Below are positions 6,088-10,722 of a stretch of DNA of 10,722 nucleotides, piece after piece (position 1 is the stretch's first letter; each line of letters opens with the position of its first letter). Position numbers and translations under genes: made by a program. This DNA comes from Candidatus Parcubacteria bacterium (GTDB lineage: Bacteria; Patescibacteriota; Minisyncoccia; Phycocordibacterales; SBAW01), in NCBI GenBank assembly GCA_019661855.1, contig JAIFWM010000023.1, forward strand, positions 1 to 10,722. Direction: 5' to 3'. The notes under the pieces were generated by a model. The model was not told where the DNA came from, ran no database searches, and saw only the letters and a program-made list of their open reading frames with translations.

Positions 6088-7704
6088 ATGAACGAAGGGG
6101 CTCTGCGGAACTTTCTCCTCGACAGTGGGCTCATCTCCCGCTCCGATCTTGATGACGCCCTTCGACAGGCTCAGGGCAGACAACTCCCCCAAGTCCTCGT
6201 AGAACTGGGGTTGTTGTCTGAAGACGAAATGCGTCGTGCTACATCTTCGGCATTTGGGGTACCGTTTGTGGTACTCACCGTTGAGGAAATAGATCCCGAA
6301 GCACTCTTGCATATTCCTGAGCCGCTCGCGCGTAATCGCAACATGGTTGGATACCAAATGCGCGACGACACACTGCATGTAGCCCTCCTTTCGCTTGACG
6401 ATCTTCCTGCACTCGACTTCTTGCGTGCCCGCATGAAGGTGGCGCCACGACTCACCAATCGCGAATCTTTAAACCGCGCGCTCCTTATATATCAAAGGCA
6501 GTTAAAGAAAAAATTTGGCGAGGCTATTGCCCGCGATGTGCACGCAATCATCGAGCCTGCACCAGGCGCGTCAGAGGAGTTGTTGCGCTATGCAGCCGAG
6601 CGCTTGCCAGTTGTCTACGCTACCGATGCTTTGATGCGTCATGCGTTTAGTCAAAAGGCTACGCATGTGCATTTGGAGGAACGTGATGAAGGGTTGCTCG
6701 TGCGTTACCGCATCGCAGGGGCTATGTATGACGCGATGCTCCTGCCACGTCACGCGAGCTTGCCTATCATGCTGCGCCTTAAACTACTCGCCAACATGCG
6801 ACTCGAAACCTCGGGGCATCAAGAAGGCAGATTTAAAATTCAAACTGAGGATGAAACCTATACCATGCGCGCAACTGCAGTGCCAACTGCGCGTGGCGAA
6901 AAAATAGTTTTGCGTATTGTGCCGACAGACGCACGCGGATTTACACTTGAGTCGCTCGGCTTTCATGGCGAAGCGCTCGAGAAAGTGCACGCGATACTTC
7001 TTAGGCGCAAAGGTTTGGTGTTAGTGACCGGGCCGGAGGGTGCGGGCAAATCAACAACGCTTTATACTCTGCTCGACATCGTGCACTCGCCCCATCTTTC
7101 GGTCGCTACGGTTGAAGAGTCGCTTGAAATGAAGCTTGCTTACGCGTCGCAAACAGTTGCTGATAGTTCGATAGGACTTACTACCGCAGCTGCACTGCGC
7201 GCAGCACTTCGCTTGGACCCTGACGTCGTGATGGTGGGGAATGTAAGCAACAAAGAAACTGCCGAGATGGTAGCGGGAGCCGCTCAACGAGGCATTTTGG
7301 TTTTGGTAGGAACTGAAAAACCAGACTTACTTACCGCCGAAGCAGACATGCTCATAGAGGTGCGTCGAGTGCGACGACTTTGCACGCACAGCAGTACGAT
7401 GCAGAAACTTTCGCGCACCGAGTCAAATATTTTTGAAGAAGTTGGAGCAGATTTTACTAAAGTTCTTGCCGCGCTCAAAGAAGAAAAAATTATAGGTGCA
7501 GACGCACAGTGGAAGGAGGTACAGTTTGCTCATCCAGCTGCCTGCAAAGAGTGTGACCAGGGATACAAAGGCTATATAGGGCTCCAAGAGGTGGTAACAA
7601 GAGTGGGAGCAGGGCAAAATTTGATAGAAGATGCGTTATGCAAGGCTGCCGTAGGGCAGACCTCTATTGAGGAAATCATCGGAATTCTCGAAAAAAAGGC
7701 CTAG
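6088..7704 (+). CDS. PilB/GspE-family secretion ATPase homologue, probably catalytically degenerate
   Basis: The family powers type IV pilus assembly or type II secretion as a hexamer on the inner face of the membrane. This 538-residue protein has the usual plan: an N-terminal MshEN/T2SSE_N-like domain (about 5-65, GLLSEDEMRR at 41-50), a second N-terminal domain (about 165-290), and a RecA-like ATPase core. Walker A is intact as GPEGAGKS (315-322). The other motifs have drifted: the Asp box VEDPxE reads VEESLE (342-347), the Walker B MVGEIRD reads MVGNVSN (382-388) so Asn385 replaces the catalytic Glu, the His box STLHTND reads VGTEKPD (407-413) with Glu410 for His, and the four-Cys zinc site keeps C432, C486 and C489 but has Ser435. 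It may bind but not hydrolyse ATP. The frame is intact, so it is not a pseudogene. No other pilus gene is in the window. Confidence 0.88.
   Translation: MNEGALRNFLLDSGLISRSDLDDALRQAQGRQLPQVLVELGLLSEDEMRRATSSAFGVPFVVLTVEEIDPEALLHIPEPLARNRNMVGYQMRDDTLHVALLSLDDLPALDFLRARMKVAPRLTNRESLNRALLIYQRQLKKKFGEAIARDVHAIIEPAPGASEELLRYAAERLPVVYATDALMRHAFSQKATHVHLEERDEGLLVRYRIAGAMYDAMLLPRHASLPIMLRLKLLANMRLETSGHQEGRFKIQTEDETYTMRATAVPTARGEKIVLRIVPTDARGFTLESLGFHGEALEKVHAILLRRKGLVLVTGPEGAGKSTTLYTLLDIVHSPHLSVATVEESLEMKLAYASQTVADSSIGLTTAAALRAALRLDPDVVMVGNVSNKETAEMVAGAAQRGILVLVGTEKPDLLTAEADMLIEVRRVRRLCTHSSTMQKLSRTESNIFEEVGADFTKVLAALKEEKIIGADAQWKEVQFAHPAACKECDQGYKGYIGLQEVVTRVGAGQNLIEDALCKAAVGQTSIEEIIGILEKKA
6157..6177. 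repeat. Short imperfect palindrome (SLSKG-type repeat) inside the PilB-like gene
   Basis: The 21-bp element begins GCCCTTCGACAGG and ends CTCAGGGC; the arms GCCCT/AGGGC are complementary. It is read in frame as part of ALRQAQG (residues 24-30) in the first domain; the opposite strand would read SLSKG. I recall this type of sequence as a frequent dispersed repeat in several bacterial groups including Patescibacteria, but copy number cannot be judged from one window. Confidence 0.5.
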
Positions 7705-7752
7705 TGTTCGACTTACGAAGTCGAACAAATGGCCTAAAATAAAGCTTTTAGG
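7698..7752. repeat. Perfect inverted repeat directly after the PilB-like gene, with a second small one
   Basis: TGTTCGACTT (7705-7714) and AAGTCGAACA (7718-7727) are exact complements around a 3-nt loop ACG, starting right after the stop codon TAG. GGCC at 7698-7701 and at 7731-7734 can extend the stem past a 3x3 internal loop. A second repeat, CCTAAAA (7733-7739) and TTTTAGG (7746-7752), follows. Neither has a T run after it on the plus strand, so they are not classical terminators; they may stabilise the 3' end or be a dispersed palindromic element. Confidence 0.6.
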
Positions 7753-7756
7753 GCTA

Positions 7757-7785
7757 TTGACAAAAGCCCCGTTTGGGGGTATAAT
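7757..7785 (+). promoter_or_regulatory. Consensus sigma70 promoter (TTGACA-17-TATAAT)
   Basis: TTGACA (7757-7762) and TATAAT (7780-7785) match both hexamers fully at the ideal 17-bp spacing. The spacer contains CCCCgtttGGGG. The predicted start is near 7792, some 130 nt before the tpiA GTG and with no open reading frame immediately after it, which points to a stable RNA or a long structured leader. Confidence 0.85.
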
Positions 7786-7791
7786 GAAAAG

Positions 7792-7901
7792 TAAGTGAAA
7801 TTGGTCTAGCGAGCGCTGCAAGGAGACTCTTACCGCACGGCGAGTTTGCTTGCAGCGCCCGCGCGATCACCTAAGCTCCTCGGTAACCCCGAGGGGCTTT
7901 C
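7792..7901 (+). ncRNA. Candidate unknown structured RNA (or tpiA-pgk leader RNA)
   Basis: Downstream of the consensus promoter the sequence folds into one long imperfect hairpin. 7803-7806 pairs with 7865-7868, 7809-7811 with 7860-7862, GCGCTGCAAG (7813-7822) exactly with CTTGCAGCGC (7849-7858), and 7824-7829 with 7842-7847, leaving a 12-nt apical loop (7830-7841). Small internal loops fall at 7807-7808/7863-7864, 7812/7859 and 7823/7848. A terminator-like hairpin follows (7873-7899). The region has no credible coding frame. I looked for the SRP RNA domain IV motif, RNase P, tmRNA and 5S features and found none. Because tpiA has its own -10 box, a free-standing RNA of about 110 nt is the simplest reading; a leader that regulates tpiA-pgk by attenuation is the alternative. 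Confidence 0.55.
7873..7900 (+). terminator. Terminator-like hairpin ending the candidate RNA
   Basis: AAGCTCCTCGG (7873-7883), loop TAACC, and CCGAGGGGCTT (7889-7899) form an 11-bp stem with one G-U pair. The T run is short (TTT at 7898-7900, mostly inside the stem) and then CGCG follows, so termination may be partial. Bases AGGAG at 7821-7825 could pair with CTCCT in its 5' arm, a possible but short antiterminator. Confidence 0.45.
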
Positions 7902-7908
7902 GCGTTCA

Positions 7909-7917
7909 TGCTATATT
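7909..7917 (+). promoter_or_regulatory. Extended -10 promoter for tpiA (leaderless mRNA predicted)
   Basis: TGcTATATT has its hexamer at 7912-7917 and ends 6 nt before the GTG at 7924. It is the same TGnTATATT with the same 6-nt gap as upstream of tig. Transcription would start at the GTG, independently of the strong promoter at 7757-7785. Confidence 0.5.
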
Positions 7918-7923
7918 GGCAGA

Positions 7924-8679
7924 GTGAAAAAAAGACTCGTCGTAGCAAACTGGAAGATGTATATACAGTCTCCTCAAGAGGCGAAAAAGTTTGTTTCTAC
8001 GCTGCGTCGCCGCTCGAGACTCTTCTCCGGTGTTGAGGTGGTGATCGCTCCAACTCATACGTTACTCTCAACGGTTGTCTTAGCGCTCAAGGGTTCGCAG
8101 ATCAAACCGGGCGCTCAAGATGTGTCTATTTTCGACAGCGGCGCACACACCGGCTACGTTAGTGCCTCGTCTCTTAAACATATCGGTGTAACGCATGTGA
8201 TCATTAGCCACTCCGAGCGTCGTGCTCAAGGAGAGAATGACGAAATGTTTCGTATCGAACTCGAACGTGCGGCACAAGCGGGGCTCACTCCTATACTTTG
8301 TATTGGCGAAACTGAGCGTCATGTAGATGGTGCACACTTTAATGTTATAGAAAAACAACTTTCGATACTGAGCGGACTCAAAAGTGCCATAGACAAACTT
8401 GTTATTGCCTACGAACCAGTGTGGGCGATAGGCAAGACTGCAAGCGAAGCTATGCGTCCGCAAGAACTTACCGAAACAGTTATTTTTATCCGCAAAACGT
8501 TGGCAGACTACATCGACCGCAAAGACGCACTCAAGATCCCAATCTTGTACGGCGGTTCAGCCGAGCCCTCAAACGTTGGTGATTTATTGAAGGAGGGGCA
8601 AGTAAACGGATTTTTAGTGGGTCATGCGAGTGCAGAGTTCGACTCGTTTATTCAAATCTTAAAAGCATGCAAGAAATAG
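7924..8679 (+). CDS. tpiA: Triosephosphate isomerase
   Basis: The enzyme interconverts dihydroxyacetone phosphate and glyceraldehyde 3-phosphate in glycolysis. From the GTG at 7924 it has 251 residues, the normal length, and begins KKRLVVANWKMY with substrate-binding N9 and K11. The catalytic His96 is in IISHSERR (93-100) and the catalytic Glu164 in YEPVWAIG (163-170). YGGSAEPSNV (209-218) is the phosphate-binding strand. Oddities: the flexible lid, normally PVWAIGTGKTA, reads PVWAIGKTA, two residues shorter; GHSERR is SHSERR; and LVGGAS is LVGHAS (231-236). An in-frame TTG at 7846 would add 26 residues that resemble nothing in the family and run through the RNA hairpins, so I reject it. The gene overlaps pgk by 13 bp and forms an operon with it. 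Confidence 0.95.
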   Translation: MKKRLVVANWKMYIQSPQEAKKFVSTLRRRSRLFSGVEVVIAPTHTLLSTVVLALKGSQIKPGAQDVSIFDSGAHTGYVSASSLKHIGVTHVIISHSERRAQGENDEMFRIELERAAQAGLTPILCIGETERHVDGAHFNVIEKQLSILSGLKSAIDKLVIAYEPVWAIGKTASEAMRPQELTETVIFIRKTLADYIDRKDALKIPILYGGSAEPSNVGDLLKEGQVNGFLVGHASAEFDSFIQILKACKK

Positions 8680-9749
8680 CAAGTGTTCGGGATGCAGATT
8701 TGGCAGGCAAGAGCGTGTTGGTACGTGTCGACTTTAATGTGCAAATTAAAGACGGTAAAGTTGTCGACGACACACGCATCCGCGCCGCGCTCCCGACCCT
8801 TACCCTCATCCAAAAGCAGGGGCCGTCTAAAATAATTTTACTCACTCATCTTGGTCGTCCTAAAGGAAAACAAGACGAAGAATTTTCATTGAAGCCCGTT
8901 GAAGAGCGGTTGAAAGAGTTAACCGAGATCCCCTTTGAGATGCACGAAAACTTGCGCTTTGACCCACGCGAAGAAGAGGGGAGCGAAGAGTTTGCACGCG
9001 AGTTGGCGACACTTGGTCAAGCGTATGTTAACGAAGCGTTTTCAAACTCACATCGCTCGCACACCTCGATGGTGGCGCTCGCTAAACTGCTCCCACATTA
9101 CATTGGCCTGCAGTGTGAGCGAGAGATACGACGCTTAACTCCCGCGCTCGACCCTGCTCACCCTGCGCTCGCGGTCATTGGTGGTGCAAAGTTTGAAACT
9201 AAAATCCCCATACTTAAAAAAATCTTGCTTCGCTATGACAAAGTACTCTTAGGTGGAGCACTTGCCAACGATATGCTCAAAGTCCGCGGGCTCCCCGTGG
9301 GTAGCTCACTTGTTTCAAACGAGATGGTCCCCGACGATTTAGCTCAAGATACGCATATTGAACTCCCCACAGACGCGGCGTTTGTAGATACTACGAGTGG
9401 GATGGGGCGCACCTCGTTTGTAAGCGACACGCGCGCAGGAGAGAAAATGATGGACATTGGCCCGCACACAGCAAGTCGTTGGGCAGAAGATATTAAAAAG
9501 GCAAAATTTTTACTTTGGAACGGAACGATGGGAGTCTACGAAAAAGGATTTACTGAAGGCACTGATGCATTAGCACAGGCAATAGTAGACTCCGGCGTGC
9601 ACGCGGTTGTTGGCGGTGGCGACACGGTTGCTGCCATTAATAAATTTAAATTCGATACGGAAAAAGTATTTGTCTCAACTGGTGGTGGTGCAATGGTTGA
9701 GTTTTTAATGAGCGGTACCTTGCCCGCTATCGAAGCTTTGCGGGATTAA
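8667..9749 (+). CDS. pgk: Phosphoglycerate kinase
   Basis: The enzyme makes ATP from 1,3-bisphosphoglycerate and ADP, the first ATP-yielding step of lower glycolysis. Family motifs are RVDFN (20-24), THLGRP (60-65), ENLRF (94-98), GGAKFETKI (172-180), WNGTMGVYE (284-292), VVGGGDT (314-320) and STGGGAMVEFL (337-347). At 360 residues it is shorter than the usual 390-400. The segment normally close to YVNDAFGTAHRAHAS reads YVNEAFSNSHRSHTS (120-134), with Glu for Asp. The start ATG lies inside the last codons of tpiA, so translation is probably coupled. The last 45 bp overlap the convergent HIT-family gene. Confidence 0.96.
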   Translation: MQEIASVRDADLAGKSVLVRVDFNVQIKDGKVVDDTRIRAALPTLTLIQKQGPSKIILLTHLGRPKGKQDEEFSLKPVEERLKELTEIPFEMHENLRFDPREEEGSEEFARELATLGQAYVNEAFSNSHRSHTSMVALAKLLPHYIGLQCEREIRRLTPALDPAHPALAVIGGAKFETKIPILKKILLRYDKVLLGGALANDMLKVRGLPVGSSLVSNEMVPDDLAQDTHIELPTDAAFVDTTSGMGRTSFVSDTRAGEKMMDIGPHTASRWAEDIKKAKFLLWNGTMGVYEKGFTEGTDALAQAIVDSGVHAVVGGGDTVAAINKFKFDTEKVFVSTGGGAMVEFLMSGTLPAIEALRD

Positions 9750-10037
9750 GTGCACGTGTACATGAGCGATCTCGTCGCCCATGACGGAGAGTTTAATATA
9801 TTCGGTTTTATTTTCCTCGCCTAACTTTTTAGCCAAATTTTTAGCAACTTTAAATAAGTGCTCTGCTCTGTCATCGGGCATTTGCCAAAACCATCGGTAG
9901 TGCTCTTTGGGTATGACAAGTGTGTGGCCGGGGGCTTTGGGGTGTATGTCTAAAAAAGCTAGTACCTGCTCGTCTTCATAGGTCTTATTTGAAGAGATCT
10001 CACCCCTGCCAATCTTGCAAAAAATGCAGTTATCCAT
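9705..10037 (-). CDS. HIT-family (histidine triad) nucleotide hydrolase/transferase
   Basis: This 110-residue protein starts MDNCIFCKIGRGEI, with the paired cysteines C4 and C7 often seen in HinT-like proteins, then LAFLDIHPKAPGHTLVIPKEH (26-46), and ends with the histidine triad HVHVHLIP (92-99, H92, H94, H96). Such proteins cleave nucleoside phosphoramidates or dinucleotide polyphosphates; the precise substrate cannot be read from the sequence. I chose the ATG at 10037, seven nt after a minus-strand TATAAT; the frame stays open to 10148, but those extra 37 residues are unlike the family and run into recJ. The final 14 residues are encoded antisense to the end of pgk. The gene is divergent from recJ, 23 bp away. 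Confidence 0.93.
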   Translation of the reverse strand: MDNCIFCKIGRGEISSNKTYEDEQVLAFLDIHPKAPGHTLVIPKEHYRWFWQMPDDRAEHLFKVAKNLAKKLGEENKTEYIKLSVMGDEIAHVHVHLIPQSFDSGQGTAH

Positions 10038-10043
10038 GCCCCG

Positions 10044-10052
10044 TATTATACT
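10044..10052. promoter_or_regulatory. Overlapping back-to-back -10 boxes of the HIT gene and recJ
   Basis: The sequence TATTATACT contains TATAAT on the minus strand (10050-10045), 7 nt before the HIT ATG, and TATACT on the plus strand (10047-10052), 8 nt before the recJ ATG. Both mRNAs would be leaderless or nearly so. Neither -35 is strong; each would lie inside the opposite gene's coding start. Confidence 0.5.
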
Positions 10053-10060
10053 TGAACGTA

Positions 10061-10722
10061 ATGAAAGTGTATCGAGTACGGGAGCGACATCATGAGAACC
10101 TACTTGATGACTTACTACTAGCGCGTGGTGTGACAGACAAAGACGCATTTTTAAACCCCGACTTCGTTCGCGACTCGCATGACCCGTTTTTACTCCCCGA
10201 CATGGGTGTGGCCGTAGACAGAATTATCTCTGCGCAAAAAAATAACGAGCAAGTGTGCGTGTGGAGCGACTATGACTGCGATGGTATCCCCGGTGGTGTG
10301 CTCCTTACCGACTTTTTGCGTTCGATGGTTTTAGCAGTTCGCCACTACATCCCGCATCGTCATGAAGAGGGGTATGGATTAAACAAAGAAGGGCTCGATG
10401 AGTTGGCAGAGCAAAAAATTTCACTCATCATCACAGTAGACCTTGGCACTACTGAATTTGAAAATATTGAATATGCAAAACAAAAAGGAATAGATGTGAT
10501 AGTTACTGACCATCACCTAGTTACCGGCGACGTGCCCAAGGCAGTTGCTGTGATAAATCCTAAACGCCCTGATAATAAATATCCGTTTGATGGCTTGTGT
10601 GGCGCAGGGATGGCGTGGAAGTTGGTGCAAGCATTGCAGATCAAAGGAAACTTTGTTAAAGAGGGGCAAGAAAAATGGCTCATCGACCTAGCAGCGCTCG
10701 GCACACTGTCAGACATGGTGCC
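10061..10722 (+). CDS. recJ: Single-stranded-DNA-specific exonuclease RecJ, N-terminal part (runs off the right edge)
   Basis: RecJ degrades single-stranded DNA 5' to 3' in recombination and repair. The 220 visible residues hold the DHH-phosphoesterase motifs in order: SDYDCDG (69-75, motif I), TVDLGTT (125-131, motif II), and VTDHH (148-152, motif III, the name-giving DHH), followed by INPKRP (165-170) and LCGAGMAWKL (179-188), which is typical of RecJ rather than of nanoRNases. The usual DYDADG has Cys in place of Ala, and IPGG follows where many RecJ have ITST. The ATG at 10061 gives a start MKVYRVRERHHENL; no Shine-Dalgarno is present. The DHHA1 and later domains lie outside the window, so completeness is unknown. 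Confidence 0.92.
   Translation, partial: MKVYRVRERHHENLLDDLLLARGVTDKDAFLNPDFVRDSHDPFLLPDMGVAVDRIISAQKNNEQVCVWSDYDCDGIPGGVLLTDFLRSMVLAVRHYIPHRHEEGYGLNKEGLDELAEQKISLIITVDLGTTEFENIEYAKQKGIDVIVTDHHLVTGDVPKAVAVINPKRPDNKYPFDGLCGAGMAWKLVQALQIKGNFVKEGQEKWLIDLAALGTLSDMV

Noticed and set aside
6064..6378. Antisense reading frame over the start of the PilB-like gene
   Set aside because: It is a shadow of a well-supported gene; its SALSLSKG segment is only the opposite-strand reading of the palindromic repeat.
7792..7901. The structured RNA as SRP (4.5S) RNA
   Set aside because: Size and single-hairpin form fit, but the apical GNRA loop and the conserved GGAAG...AGCAG internal-loop motif are missing.
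7846..7923. N-terminal extension of tpiA from a TTG at 7846
   Set aside because: The 26 extra residues do not resemble triosephosphate isomerase, run through the RNA hairpins, and the GTG at 7924 gives the exact family start.
10038..10148. Longer HIT protein starting at 10148
   Set aside because: The 37 extra residues are not family-like and are antisense to the start of recJ; ATG 10037 begins with the typical CIFC segment and has a -10 just upstream.
1..10722. CRISPR array, tRNA, rRNA, insertion sequence or prophage
   Set aside because: No regularly spaced repeats, no cloverleaf or rRNA stretches seen by eye, and no transposase, integrase or phage genes.

Overview
The window looks like chromosomal DNA of a Candidate Phyla Radiation (Patescibacteria, probably Parcubacteria-like) bacterium. 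This lineage call is inference from gene style, not from a marker gene. The supporting points are short versions of core proteins (a trigger factor with no PPIase domain, a 401-residue NusA, a 360-residue phosphoglycerate kinase), a type IV pilus-type ATPase, very tight gene packing, almost no Shine-Dalgarno sequences, and short palindromic sequences inside coding regions of a kind I remember from such genomes. All ten genes with a visible stop end in TAG or TAA, none in TGA.

Layout. 1-117 (-) is the start of an HU-type DNA-binding protein. 264-845 (+) is a prephenate dehydratase-like protein with altered active-site motifs, meeting rny tail to tail. 849-5952 (-) is a housekeeping block, transcribed leftward in the order nusA, ppa, tig, clpP, rny: transcription elongation/termination, pyrophosphate removal, nascent-chain chaperone, protease subunit and mRNA-decay endonuclease. 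5953-6087 is a divergent control region with a good sigma70-type promoter for nusA, an intrinsic terminator hairpin in the nusA leader, and an opposing TATAAT for the next gene. 6088-7704 (+) is a PilB/GspE-family ATPase that has lost key catalytic and zinc-binding residues. 7705-7923 has no protein gene: it holds a perfect inverted repeat, a consensus promoter (TTGACA-17-TATAAT), a strongly folded sequence of about 110 nt ending in a terminator-like hairpin (a candidate unknown ncRNA or leader), and a separate extended -10 for tpiA. 7924-9749 (+) is the overlapping glycolytic pair tpiA-pgk. 9705-10037 (-) is a HIT-family hydrolase whose 3' end overlaps pgk. 10061-10722 (+) is the start of recJ, cut off by the window end.

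Regulatory theme. Several start codons lie only 6-8 nt downstream of a good -10 box (tig, the PilB-like gene, tpiA, HIT, recJ), which predicts leaderless mRNAs. HIT and recJ share one 23-bp gap with overlapping back-to-back -10 elements. The strongest candidates for something undescribed are the RNA at 7792-7901, the nusA leader attenuator, and the apparent pseudo-ATPase.
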